This document shows, piece after piece, positions 8,418 to 16,755 of a stretch of DNA of 64,000 nucleotides; position 1 is the stretch's first letter, and every line of letters starts with the position of its first letter. The position numbers were made by a program, and so were the translations under genes. The notes under the pieces are model-generated. The model was not told the DNA's origin. It made no database searches and worked only from the letters and a program-made list of their open reading frames with translations. Source of the stretch: Microbacterium sp. GCS4. Its GTDB lineage: Bacteria; Actinomycetota; Actinomycetes; Actinomycetales; Microbacteriaceae. Location of the stretch: contig NZ_LGYE01000001.1 in the NCBI RefSeq assembly GCF_001262495.1, positions 310,001-374,000 of the forward strand, written 5' to 3'.

Positions 8418-9178
8418 CGGACATCGAGCTGAGGCGAATCCCCGCCGGTGCTGTGACGCTGCACGACGCCCGACGCTCGGTGCAGCGCACGGTCGAGCTC
8501 GAAGCCTTCGAGATCGGAGTGTTCGCGGTGACGGAGGAGCAGCTCGCCGAGATCCTGCCGATCCCGTCCCAGCATCCCCGGCGTCCTGCCCGCGACCTCA
8601 GCTGGCTGCGCGCGGTGCACTTCTGCAACGCGGCGTCCGAATGGGAAGGGCTGGACCCCGTGTACCTGTTCGATGGAGAGAACGTCACCTGGGACACGAC
8701 CTCCGAGGGATATCGGCTGCCGACCGAGGCCGAATGGGAGTTCGCGTGCCGCGCCGGCTCCGCAGGACCGCACTACGCCCCGCTCGCCGAGGCCGCCTGG
8801 ACCTCCGCTGATGGCGTGTCCGCACCGCAGGACGTGGGCGGGAAGCTGCCGAACCTGCACGGCCTCTTCGACACCCTGGGCAATGTGTGGGAATGGTGCT
8901 GGGACCTCCTGGATCCCGCGCGGTACGACGACTACCGCGTGTTCCGCGGCGGCGGATTCGCCGACGATGCGTGGAGCGTGCGTGCCGGAGTGCGCCGAGG
9001 CGGTGGCACCCGGATGCACCACGACGATGTCGGCGTCCGGGTCGCTCGCGGCGCGTTCGACAGCCTCGACGGCGGTGACGAGGTGCAGGGATGGTCGGCA
9101 TCCGCAGACCGCGAGCGGGCAGTCGTGGACGGCGCCGTGCCCTTCGGCTGGACACCGATGGGTCGTGCAGCGCGCTGA
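8414..9178 (+). CDS. SUMF1/FGE-fold protein lacking the catalytic cysteines
   Basis: The 254-residue product covers the formylglycine-generating-enzyme fold (PF03781): YRLPTEAEWEFACRAG, LGNVWEWCWD, FRGGGFADDAWSVRAG and a terminal GVRVAR. In true FGE the stretch after RGGSW carries two copper-binding cysteines. Here the equivalent stretch (FADDAWSVRAGVRRGG) has none, so sulfatase activation is unlikely. Related folds serve as ergothioneine-type or binding domains, so a non-FGE role is more plausible. The GTG start overlaps the SGNH stop, implying that the two products work together or must be made in step. Confidence 0.8.
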   Translation: MTDIELRRIPAGAVTLHDARRSVQRTVELEAFEIGVFAVTEEQLAEILPIPSQHPRRPARDLSWLRAVHFCNAASEWEGLDPVYLFDGENVTWDTTSEGYRLPTEAEWEFACRAGSAGPHYAPLAEAAWTSADGVSAPQDVGGKLPNLHGLFDTLGNVWEWCWDLLDPARYDDYRVFRGGGFADDAWSVRAGVRRGGGTRMHHDDVGVRVARGAFDSLDGGDEVQGWSASADRERAVVDGAVPFGWTPMGRAAR

Positions 9179-9234
9179 GCGTATCGCCGGTCGTCGTTTT
9201 GCTCGGCGGCACGGGGGAGTGGGAAGCTGAGAGG

Positions 9235-10047
9235 ATGACTGCGCGCTTCTCACTCATCGTGTCCCAGGGCCGTGTGGCGGACCGCACGGACGGAGCCCTC
9301 GTCGGCGCGCGGCTCGTGGGCGAGGCGCTCTCGCGCCTGCTCGGCGTGGAGCAGCAGGTCATCGGGACGCCCACGGCATCCCGCACCGACGACTGGTCAG
9401 AGGCCCTTCCTGAGGCGAAGGCCACTCTGCACGGTCTGCGCGACGCCGTCGCTGCCGCGATCGACGCCGACCGCACGCCCCTTCTGGCGACCAACACCTG
9501 CGCCGCGAGCCTCGGCACGCTGCCCACCGTGGCGGATCGCCACCCCGATGCGGTGCTGCTCTGGATCGACGCGCACGGCGACTTCAACACCCCGGACACG
9601 ACCGGGTCGGGGTACCTCGGTGGAATGGTGGTGGCCGCCGCGTGCGGGCTGTGGGACAGTGGCCACGGTGCCGGGATAGACCCGCGTCGGGTGATCGTCG
9701 TCGGTGGCCGCGACATCGATCCGGCGGAGGGCGATCTGCTGGCACAGGCCGGCGTCACCGTGCTCGCGCCGGACGAGAGCACACCCGAGCGTGTGACAGA
9801 GCTCATCGACGGCCGCCCCGTGTGGATCCACGTGGACTGGGACGTCCTGGAGCCCGGGTACATCCCGGCCGCATACCGGGTCGGGGCGGGCCTGCTCCCT
9901 CATCAGATCGCGGCGATCTTCGCGGCGCTTCCCGCCGGCTCGGTCAAGGGCATCGAGCTGGCAGAGTTCGAGGCGGGCGACGACGAGGTCCCCGAGCGCG
10001 TCAGTCTCGAGCTCATCCTCGAGACGTTCCAGCACCTCGCGCGCTGA
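9235..10047 (+). CDS. Arginase/agmatinase (ureohydrolase) family protein, atypical metal site
   Basis: This 270-residue protein keeps the ureohydrolase motifs D112-A-H-G-D116 and HVD201-W-D203. The first metal-ligand motif, normally GGDHS, reads NTCAAS, putting Cys89 where the Mn(A) histidine should be. It may bind a single metal, use another metal, or act on an unusual guanidine compound. It ends six bases before a convergent MFS gene. A weak leaderless box (GAAGCT plus six bases) precedes ATG 9235. No urease or arginine genes are nearby. Confidence 0.8.
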   Translation: MTARFSLIVSQGRVADRTDGALVGARLVGEALSRLLGVEQQVIGTPTASRTDDWSEALPEAKATLHGLRDAVAAAIDADRTPLLATNTCAASLGTLPTVADRHPDAVLLWIDAHGDFNTPDTTGSGYLGGMVVAAACGLWDSGHGAGIDPRRVIVVGGRDIDPAEGDLLAQAGVTVLAPDESTPERVTELIDGRPVWIHVDWDVLEPGYIPAAYRVGAGLLPHQIAAIFAALPAGSVKGIELAEFEAGDDEVPERVSLELILETFQHLAR

Positions 10048-10053
10048 GCGCGG

Positions 10054-11379
10054 TCACCGACGTGGGTCGGGATCCAGTCCCATGCGGATGCGGGTGCGCT
10101 TGCGCTCGACGAGGATGAACGTCGTGCCCAGTAGCCACAGGGGCACGGGCATCAGGAAGGCGATGCGGAACGCGTCCAGGGAGTAGGTCTCTGGCGAGCC
10201 CGCGCCCTGGAGATCGAGCGCGAGACCGATCAGGAAGATCGCGATCAGCGCGGCGATGAAGCCGCCGGCGTTCGTGACACCGGTCGCCGTGCTGAGCCGG
10301 TGCGAGGGGTTGTGTGTGCGCGCGTGGTCGAAGGCGATCATGCTCGCGGGGCCGCCTGTCGCGAGAGCGACGGCGAGCACGTACAGGAGCCACAGCGGTG
10401 CGGGTCCGGGCAGCGCGATCACGACGACCCAGGCGACCAGCTGCACCGTGACGGCAGGAAGCACGAGCGCTAGGGAGCGGTGGTTCGGCAGGCGACGCGA
10501 CAGATCGCCGATCACGGGGCCGAGTGCCATGCCCGCGATGACGTAGACGGAGATGATCCCGGCCGCGTGGGCGGGGGAGAGCCCCTGCGCGGCTGTGAGA
10601 AAAGGCATTCCCCACAGCAGGATGAAGGCCGTTCCCGCGAAGGGAGTGGTGAAGTGCGACCAGAATGCCAGTCGGGTGCCCGGATGCGCCCAGGCCGCGC
10701 GGATGCCGACGCCGGTGTCGATCGCGGAGGTCACGACACGGATCACGCCGGTGTCGGTGTCGACCGAGACGTCCGCGCCTCTCTCGGGCGGGTGGTTGCG
10801 GATCACGAGCGCCACGAGGATGGTGAACAGCACGCCGAGTCCCGCGACGCTGCCGAAGGTGATCGTCCAGCTCGTCGAGTGCAGCAGTGCGGCGAGCGGC
10901 ACGAGGGCGATCAGCTGACCCGCCTGACCGAGGATCCCGGTGAACTGGACCATGAGGGGACCGCGCTGCGCCGGGAACCAGGTCGCCACGAGGCGCAGGA
11001 CCGCCGGGAAGATCGCGGCGTCCCCGGCCCCGAGGAGGTTGCGGGCGACGAGCGCGATGCCGATGCTGGGGGAGAGCGCCATGGTGAGCTGTCCCGCGGC
11101 CATGAGGAACATGCCGATCGTCATGATGGGCCGTGAGCCGTATCGGTCCAGCAGCACCCCGACCGGGATCTGCATGCCGCCGTACACCGCCAGCTGCACG
11201 ACGGCGAACAGTGCCAGAGTCGAGGCGTCGGCCTGGAAGCGATCAGCGGCCTCGACCCCCACGGCGCCGAGGGACGTGCGGTTGGTGATCGCGAGAACGT
11301 AGGCGGCGACGCCCACCGACCAGATCAGCCAGGCCCGCCACCCCGGAGCCGACACGGGGGAGTGGGAGATCTGACGCAC
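10054..11379 (-). CDS. MFS transporter
   Basis: The 441-residue protein has about twelve membrane helices and the MFS motif GVLLDRYGSRPIMTIG after helix 2. The N-terminal half resembles anion:cation symporter or nitrate/nitrite-type MFS proteins, but no substrate motif is decisive. Translation starts at GTG 11379, directly behind a leaderless -10 box. It converges on the arginase-like gene and is divergent from the VOC gene at 11470. Confidence 0.88.
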   Translation of the reverse strand: MRQISHSPVSAPGWRAWLIWSVGVAAYVLAITNRTSLGAVGVEAADRFQADASTLALFAVVQLAVYGGMQIPVGVLLDRYGSRPIMTIGMFLMAAGQLTMALSPSIGIALVARNLLGAGDAAIFPAVLRLVATWFPAQRGPLMVQFTGILGQAGQLIALVPLAALLHSTSWTITFGSVAGLGVLFTILVALVIRNHPPERGADVSVDTDTGVIRVVTSAIDTGVGIRAAWAHPGTRLAFWSHFTTPFAGTAFILLWGMPFLTAAQGLSPAHAAGIISVYVIAGMALGPVIGDLSRRLPNHRSLALVLPAVTVQLVAWVVVIALPGPAPLWLLYVLAVALATGGPASMIAFDHARTHNPSHRLSTATGVTNAGGFIAALIAIFLIGLALDLQGAGSPETYSLDAFRIAFLMPVPLWLLGTTFILVERKRTRIRMGLDPDPRR

Positions 11380-11385
11380 CCCTCC

Positions 11386-11391
11386 ACGCTA
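11386..11391 (-). promoter_or_regulatory. -10 box of the MFS gene, leaderless
   Basis: On the minus strand TAGCGT is followed by six bases and GTG 11379. Confidence 0.6.
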
Positions 11392-11457
11392 CTCCTGCGC
11401 CGACGGGGGACCGCATCCGGCCACGGGGATGCCGTAGTGGACGTCGGCGGCCCTCGC

Positions 11458-11463
11458 TACCGT
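11458..11463 (+). promoter_or_regulatory. -10 box of the VOC gene, leaderless
   Basis: TACCGT is followed by six bases and ATG 11470, which decides this start over upstream in-frame codons. Confidence 0.6.
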
Positions 11464-11469
11464 TGCGTC

Positions 11470-11838
11470 ATGACTCCGACATCGCAGCACCATTCGATCG
11501 ACTACGTCGAACTCGTCGTGCAGGACCTCGACGCAGCGCGGCGATTCTACGGCGAGGCCTTCGGGTGGACGTTCGTGGACTACGGGCCGACATATGCGGG
11601 CATCTCGTCGCCCTCAGGCGACGGGTCCGAGGTCGGAGGGCTGCTGCTCTCGGATCAGGGGCGCCCGCCGGGAGGTCCGCTCGTGCTCCTGTACTCGGAC
11701 GATCTCGATGCGACGCAGCAGGCGATCACCGCGGCGGGCGGCGCCGTGATCCAGGGACCGTACGAGTTCCCCGGGGGACGGCGGCTGCACTTCACCGACC
11801 CGAGCGGCAACGAGCTGGGGGTCTGGGCGGCGTCCTGA
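11470..11838 (+). CDS. VOC (glyoxalase/bleomycin-resistance fold) protein
   Basis: At 122 residues this is a single vicinal-oxygen-chelate unit: IDYVELVVQDLDAARRFYGEAFGW at the start and FTDPSGNELGVWAAS at the end, with conserved His/Glu-type positions. Such proteins act as dimers in isomerisation, dioxygenation or drug binding; the actual role is unknown. It is monocistronic as far as I can see. Confidence 0.87.
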   Translation: MTPTSQHHSIDYVELVVQDLDAARRFYGEAFGWTFVDYGPTYAGISSPSGDGSEVGGLLLSDQGRPPGGPLVLLYSDDLDATQQAITAAGGAVIQGPYEFPGGRRLHFTDPSGNELGVWAAS

Positions 11839-11874
11839 GCGAGGAGTGTACGGCGCACAGTGACGCGAGTGGCT

Positions 11875-11902
11875 GTGCCTGTACCGGCACGAACGATGTT
11901 CG
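11875..11902. promoter_or_regulatory. Two adjoining inverted repeats upstream of the unknown gene
   Basis: GTGCC-N6-GGCAC (11875-11890) shares one base with CGAAC-GAT-GTTCG (11890-11902). The second resembles an SOS box, but its spacer is three bases instead of four, so a LexA call is not justified. The position, 34 bases before GTG 11936, suits an operator for that gene. Confidence 0.35.
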
Positions 11903-11935
11903 AATGAGCGGCGTCCCCGTGACATCATCTCGTGT

Positions 11936-12334
11936 GTGGTGAATCAACTGTGTGATGTCGAGCTGTCGGGTCCTGAACGCAAACTCCTGTCGCGGGGTTT
12001 GAGGGAGTGGGGTGGTCCTGCGCACTGCAGTGAGGCGATGGCAGTCGCCCTCGGGTTCGAAGGCACAGAGTCTTTGCTTCGTGACGGCGCTCACCTCGCC
12101 AAGCGGATTTCGGATGGGGAGCCTCTGAGCCGCGAGGACTGGACCCGCGCGCTGATGGCCACCGAAGTCGTGTTCATCAGCGACGTCATCGGGTCGGGCG
12201 TCGATTGGATCTCCACGACGGAGTACACAGATGCCGAGACGATTCAGGCGTTGAGAACCATTCAGCACAAGCTCGTCGCGGTCGTGCTCCGGCCGGGGAA
12301 GACCGGCGATGTCCCGGGTTGGCTGTCGCGGTAG
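11936..12334 (+). CDS. Hypothetical protein
   Basis: This 132-residue acidic protein has no family I recognise. It is predicted mostly helical and soluble, with no membrane segment or signal peptide. Base composition in and just after the gene is a little less GC-rich than its neighbours, and the flanks contain AT-rich palindromes, which may point to transfer. The start is GTG 11936 or the adjacent GTG 11939; a CATCAT box seven bases before 11936 favours the former. It could conceivably be an immunity or antitoxin-like protein, but nothing shows this. Confidence 0.6.
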   Translation: MVNQLCDVELSGPERKLLSRGLREWGGPAHCSEAMAVALGFEGTESLLRDGAHLAKRISDGEPLSREDWTRALMATEVVFISDVIGSGVDWISTTEYTDAETIQALRTIQHKLVAVVLRPGKTGDVPGWLSR

Positions 12335-12358
12335 CCGTGCCATGGAAAGTGAACTGAC

Positions 12359-12372
12359 ATAATGTGCATTAT
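12359..12372. promoter_or_regulatory. ATAATG-TG-CATTAT palindrome
   Basis: This perfect six-base-arm inverted repeat sits in an AT-rich island between the unknown gene and the methyltransferase. It is about 46 bases upstream of the methyltransferase -10 box, a fitting place for an activator or repressor site. I cannot name the regulator. Confidence 0.4.
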
Positions 12373-12417
12373 CGGCTCTTGTGGATCCACGCGAGAGAGG
12401 CCCCTGCGATCGCTCGT

Positions 12418-12423
12418 TAGGCT
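12418..12423 (+). promoter_or_regulatory. -10 box of the methyltransferase, leaderless
   Basis: TAGGCT is followed by six bases and ATG 12430. Confidence 0.6.
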
Positions 12424-12429
12424 CGGACC

Positions 12430-13275
12430 ATGAGCGGAGATGCCACAGACATCCATTGGGACGACGCGCGTCAGGCGAACCGGGACAACTGGGACGATCG
12501 TGTGCCCCTGCACCAGAGCGCCTACGGCATCGACGCGTTCGATGACCCGGCGCATCTGAGTGACGTCGTCGTGGACGATCTTCCCGTCTTGACCCGCGCA
12601 CTCGGGACGAACGACCTCAGCGGGCTCGATCTGGTGCACCTGCAGTGCCACATCGGAACCGACACGATCTCGTTGGCTCGTGCGGGTGCGACGGTGACCG
12701 GCGTTGATTTCTCCCGACCAGCGCTCGTCGCGGCTGAGGCTCTGGCGGCACGCGTCGGCGCCGAAGGATCCTGGGTCGAAACCGACGTGCTGGACGCTCG
12801 TGCCGCCGTCAGCGGAGACTTCGATGTGGTCTATACCAGTATCGGGACCATCTGCTGGCTGAACGATCTCGACCGATGGGCGACGCAGATCGTCCAACTG
12901 CTGCGGCCCGGCGGAACGTTCTTCATCAGGGACGGTCATCCTGCTCTCTATGCACTCGATGAGGACGCCCCGCAGCTCACCGCGCGGTACCCGTACTTCG
13001 GCGACGGCCGGGCGCAGCGGTGGGACGACGCCTCGACGTACGCCGGCGACGGCGTCGTCGCGCACGCTCGGACCTATGAGTGGGCGCACCCCCTCTCCGA
13101 GATACTCGGCGCGCTGCTGCGTTCCGGGCTGCGGATCGTGCACTTCGATGAGGGCCGCACGCTGCCCTGGCGGTTCAGCTCCCGCATGGTCGAGGTCCCC
13201 CGGGGCTACGCCTGGCCGGAGGCGGAACGAGACCTGGTGCCCTGCACGTATACGATCATCGCTCGACGCGACTGA
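12430..13275 (+). CDS. Class I SAM-dependent methyltransferase
   Basis: The 281-residue protein has SAM-binding motif I at about residues 68-95 (LVHLQCHIGTDTISLARAG, then GVDFS). The acidic and post-motif parts follow (VVYTSIGTICWLNDLDRW, LLRPGGTFFIRDGHP). The C-terminal half is Trp/Tyr-rich and probably forms the substrate pocket. The substrate is unknown; small-molecule methylation is likely. It is convergent with the reductase gene at 13282, six bases away. Confidence 0.87.
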   Translation: MSGDATDIHWDDARQANRDNWDDRVPLHQSAYGIDAFDDPAHLSDVVVDDLPVLTRALGTNDLSGLDLVHLQCHIGTDTISLARAGATVTGVDFSRPALVAAEALAARVGAEGSWVETDVLDARAAVSGDFDVVYTSIGTICWLNDLDRWATQIVQLLRPGGTFFIRDGHPALYALDEDAPQLTARYPYFGDGRAQRWDDASTYAGDGVVAHARTYEWAHPLSEILGALLRSGLRIVHFDEGRTLPWRFSSRMVEVPRGYAWPEAERDLVPCTYTIIARRD

Positions 13276-13281
13276 GCGCGT

Positions 13282-13938
13282 TCAGCGAGGCCGTCGTGTG
13301 AAGTTCCGATGCACGACGCCACCGGGCGACGTCGTGGACTCGATCTCGTAACGCTCCTCGAGACCTTCGAGTCCGTCCCACAGTCGCTCACCGCGTCCGA
13401 GCACGATGGGCGCGATCACGAGGTGCATGCGATCCACCAGATCCGCGGCGAGGAACTGCCGCACGGTCTCGACGCCTCCGCCGATACGGACGTCCTTCTC
13501 CCCCGCCAGCTCCCGTGCCTGACGAAGCGCCTCCACGGGATCGGCGTCCATGAAATGGAAGGTCGTGCCTCCGGCCATCTCGATGGGCTCGCGCACATGG
13601 TGGGTCAGCACGATGACCGGCGTGCGGAACGGCGGCTCATCGCCCCACCACCCCTTCCACTCGTCGTCCGTCCACGGGCCGCGCTGGGGCCCGAACTTGT
13701 TCCGACCCATGATCTCGACCCCGATGCCGTCGTTCCAACGACGTGCGAACGCGTCATCCACGCCATCCGACCCGGGTCCGTCTCCGGGCAGACCCATGTT
13801 CCGGAAGGTCCGGGTGCCGAAGGCCCAGGCCATCAGACGATGACCGGCATGGCCGAACGGCGCTTCGAGCGTCTGCCCCTCCCCTGCTCCGAAGCCGTCG
13901 AGCGAGATCGTGAAGTTGTGGACACGGACGAGAGACAC
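13282..13938 (-). CDS. Dihydrofolate reductase/RibD C-terminal family protein
   Basis: This 218-residue protein matches the RibD C-terminal (DHFR-like) reductase fold (PF01872). It shows VRVHNFTISLDGFGAG at the N-terminus, PVIVLTHH in the middle and DVRIGGGVETVRQFLAADLVD near the NADPH site. Family members reduce pterin- or pyrimidine-like compounds, and many are uncharacterised. It is the last gene of a leftward cassette behind the AraC regulator, VOC protein and UvrA-like ATPase, 29 bases after the latter, and so may detoxify the same compound. Confidence 0.82.
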   Translation of the reverse strand: MSLVRVHNFTISLDGFGAGEGQTLEAPFGHAGHRLMAWAFGTRTFRNMGLPGDGPGSDGVDDAFARRWNDGIGVEIMGRNKFGPQRGPWTDDEWKGWWGDEPPFRTPVIVLTHHVREPIEMAGGTTFHFMDADPVEALRQARELAGEKDVRIGGGVETVRQFLAADLVDRMHLVIAPIVLGRGERLWDGLEGLEERYEIESTTSPGGVVHRNFTRRPR

Positions 13939-13967
13939 GGTGTGCTCCTTGGATGAGGGTGGCGGGA

Positions 13968-16316
13968 TCAGGCCCCGACGTAGGCGGCGAGGTGCTCCCC
14001 GGTGAGCGTGGAACGATCGGCGACGAGGTCGGCGGGACTCCCCTGGAACACCACACGGCCGCCGTCGTGACCCGCCCCGGGACCGATGTCGATGATCCAG
14101 TCGGCGTGGGCCATGACGGCCTGGTGGTGCTCGATCACGATCACGGTCTTGCCCGACTCGACGAGGCGATCGAGAAGACCCAGGATGTTCTGCACGTCGG
14201 CGAGGTGGAGACCTGTCGTCGGCTCGTCCAGCACATAGACATCCCCTTTCTCGCCCATCTGGATGGCGAGCTTGATGCGCTGTCGTTCACCACCCGACAG
14301 CGTGGAGAGCGGCTGTCCCAGGGACAGGTATCCCAGCCCCACGTCATCCAGTCGTCCGAGGATCGCCGTCGCGGCCGGCAGCTTCGCCTCCCCCTCGGAG
14401 AAGAACACCCGCGCCTCCGAGACGGGCAGGTCGAGCACCTCGGTGATGTCCTTGCCCGCGAGCTTGTACTCGAGCACGGCCGCCTGGAAGCGCTTGCCGC
14501 CGCAGTCCTCGCACGGCGTCTCGATCGTGTCCATGAACCCGAGCTCGGTGATGATGACGCCGGCACCCTTGCAGGTGGGGCACGCGCCCTCCGAGTTCGC
14601 GCTGAACAGGGCGGGCTTCACCCCGTTGGCCTTCGCGAAGGCCTTGCGAATCGGCTCGAGGAGCCCCGTGTACGTCGCCGGGTTGCTGCGCCGTGATCCC
14701 TTGATCGCCGCCTGGTCGATCGCGACCACGCCCTCGCGCTTCGACACCGAGCCGTGGATCAGCGAACTCTTGCCCGAGCCGGCGACACCGGTGACGACCG
14801 TGAGCACTCCCGTCGGGATGTCGACGTCGACGTCCCGCAGGTTGTTGGCCGTCGCGCCGCGGACCTCGATCACCCCGGTGCTCGTGCGCACGGAGGACTT
14901 GAGAGCGGCCCGGTCGTCGAGGTGGGTGCCGGTGCGCGTGCCGCTCGACTTGAGTCCATCGACCGACCCCTCGAAGCAGATCTGTCCGCCCGCGCTGCCC
15001 GCGCCGGGACCGAGATCGACCACGTGATCGCCGATCGCGATGGTCTCGGGCTTGTGCTCGACCACGAGGACCGTGTTGCCCTTGTCCCGCAGGCGGAGCA
15101 GCAGACTGTTCATGCGCTGGATGTCGTGCGGGTGCAGCCCGATGGTGGGCTCGTCGAAGACGTAGGTGACGTCCGTGAGCGAGGAGCCGAGGTGTCGCAG
15201 CATCTTGATGCGCTGCGCCTCACCGCCGGACAGCGTGCCCGACGGGCGATCGAGGCTGAGGTAGCCGAGTCCCAGGGTCACGAACGCGTCGAGGTTCGCG
15301 CGCAGCGCCTCGAGCAGCGGAGCCGCGCCCGGCTGATCGAGGCCGCGCACCCACTCGGCGAGATCGGTGACCTGCATCCGGCACGCGTCGGCGATGCTGA
15401 TCCCGTCGATCTTCGAGGATCGTGCACCCTCGGTGAGCCGCGTCCCCTCGCACTCGGGGCACGTCGCGAACGTCGCGACGCGTTCGACGAAGGCGCGGAT
15501 GTGGGGCTGCAGTGCGTCGAGGTCCTTCGAGAGCATGGACTTCGTGATCTTGGGGATCAGCCCCTCATAGGTCATGTTGATGCCCGAGATCTTGACCTTC
15601 GTGACCTCGCCGTAGAGGAAGAGGTGACGCTGCTTCTCGCTGAACTCGGCGATCGGCTTGTCGCCGGGATAGAAACCCGACTGCGAGAACCCCTTCACCA
15701 TCCAGCCGTCGGCCGTGTAACCGGGAACCATGATGGCGCCCTCGTCGAGCGACTTCGTCTCGTCGACGATCTGCGCGAGATCGAGGTCGGACACCGCTCC
15801 CCTGCCCTCGCAGCGCGGGCACATCCCGCCGAGGTAGATCGCGTCCTTCACGATCTTCTTCTCGCCTCCGGGTCCGGTCATGACCCCGCTCGCCTTCTGC
15901 GTCGGGATGTTGAAGGAGAAGGCCGTGGGTCCGCCGATGTACGGCTGGCCGAGCTTGCTGAACAGGATGCGGAGCATGGCGTTCGCATCCGTGACGGTGC
16001 CGACGGTGGAACGCGGGTTCGCGCCGAGACGCTCCTGATCGACGATGATCGCCGTGGTCAGGCCTTCGAGCACGTCGACGTCGGGCCGCGGCACGGAGGG
16101 CATGAAGCCCTGCACGAACGCACTGTAGGTCTCGTCGATCATGCGTCGCGACTCCGCGGCGATGGTGTCGAACACGAGTGAGCTCTTCCCCGATCCGGAC
16201 ACCCCCGTGAACACCGTCAGCCGGCGCTTGGGGATGTCGACGCTGACCTCCTTCAGGTTGTTCTCGCGCGCGCCCTGGACGCGGATCAGGTCGTGGCCGT
16301 CGGCGACGTGGGTCAT
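13968..16316 (-). CDS. UvrA-like ABC ATPase (UvrA2/DrrC type)
   Basis: At 782 residues this is shorter than housekeeping UvrA (about 940-1000). It has two ABC modules, each with a Walker A (GVSGSGKSS at 38-46; GVAGSGKSS near residue 505), an LSGGE signature, and a Walker B ending DEPTIGLHP or DEPTTGLHL. Zinc-finger cysteine pairs (CPRCEGRG, CPECEGTR, CPTCKGAG, CEDCGG) are present. The length suggests that the UvrB-interacting region is reduced. Relatives protect producers and neighbours from DNA-intercalating drugs such as daunorubicin. It lies 24 bases after the VOC gene in the same operon. Confidence 0.9.
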   Translation of the reverse strand: MTHVADGHDLIRVQGARENNLKEVSVDIPKRRLTVFTGVSGSGKSSLVFDTIAAESRRMIDETYSAFVQGFMPSVPRPDVDVLEGLTTAIIVDQERLGANPRSTVGTVTDANAMLRILFSKLGQPYIGGPTAFSFNIPTQKASGVMTGPGGEKKIVKDAIYLGGMCPRCEGRGAVSDLDLAQIVDETKSLDEGAIMVPGYTADGWMVKGFSQSGFYPGDKPIAEFSEKQRHLFLYGEVTKVKISGINMTYEGLIPKITKSMLSKDLDALQPHIRAFVERVATFATCPECEGTRLTEGARSSKIDGISIADACRMQVTDLAEWVRGLDQPGAAPLLEALRANLDAFVTLGLGYLSLDRPSGTLSGGEAQRIKMLRHLGSSLTDVTYVFDEPTIGLHPHDIQRMNSLLLRLRDKGNTVLVVEHKPETIAIGDHVVDLGPGAGSAGGQICFEGSVDGLKSSGTRTGTHLDDRAALKSSVRTSTGVIEVRGATANNLRDVDVDIPTGVLTVVTGVAGSGKSSLIHGSVSKREGVVAIDQAAIKGSRRSNPATYTGLLEPIRKAFAKANGVKPALFSANSEGACPTCKGAGVIITELGFMDTIETPCEDCGGKRFQAAVLEYKLAGKDITEVLDLPVSEARVFFSEGEAKLPAATAILGRLDDVGLGYLSLGQPLSTLSGGERQRIKLAIQMGEKGDVYVLDEPTTGLHLADVQNILGLLDRLVESGKTVIVIEHHQAVMAHADWIIDIGPGAGHDGGRVVFQGSPADLVADRSTLTGEHLAAYVGA

Positions 16317-16340
16317 CGTGGTCCTCGGAGTCGTGGCCGG

Positions 16341-16751
16341 TCAGCCGGCCTGGTTGATACGGAGCAGGTTACCCGCAGGGTCGCGGAATGCGCAGTCACG
16401 GACGCCGTAGGGCTGGTCCATGGGCTCCTGAACCACGTCCGCTCCCCTCTCCACGAGTCGCTCGAACAGAGCGTCGAGATCGTCGCTCGAGAGGGTGAGC
16501 GCGCCGTAGCTGCCCTTCGCTATCAGCTCGAGGATCGTCTGGCGCTCGGAGTCCGTGATCCCGGGGTCCGTCGCCGGCGGGTGGAGCACGATCGAGGTCT
16601 CGGGCTGCCCTTCCGGTCCGACGGTGAGCCAGCGCAGACCGTCGTAGCCGACGTCGCCCCGCACCTCGAACCCCAGGGCATCGCGGTAGAAGCCGAGAGC
16701 AGCCTCGGCGTCCGTGTGCGGCAGGAACGCGTAGTGGATGTTGATGTTCAT
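16341..16751 (-). CDS. VOC-family protein of the UvrA-like cassette
   Basis: The 136-residue protein is a single VOC module. It has the start INIHYAFLPHTDAEAALGFYRDALGFEVRG and the end DCAFRDPAGNLLRINQAG, typical of proteins annotated as glyoxalase or bleomycin resistance. It lies four bases downstream of the AraC-type regulator and upstream of the UvrA-like ATPase. A role in sequestering or modifying the compound that the ATPase protects against is an inference from context. Confidence 0.87.
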   Translation of the reverse strand: MNINIHYAFLPHTDAEAALGFYRDALGFEVRGDVGYDGLRWLTVGPEGQPETSIVLHPPATDPGITDSERQTILELIAKGSYGALTLSSDDLDALFERLVERGADVVQEPMDQPYGVRDCAFRDPAGNLLRINQAG

Positions 16752-16755
16752 GGGT

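Noticed and set aside
8414..9178. Annotation as formylglycine-generating enzyme
   Set aside because: The catalytic cysteine pair is missing and no sulfatase gene is nearby.
11890..11902. CGAAC-GAT-GTTCG as a LexA/SOS box
   Set aside because: The SOS box of actinobacteria has a four-base spacer between CGAAC and GTTCG; here it is three.
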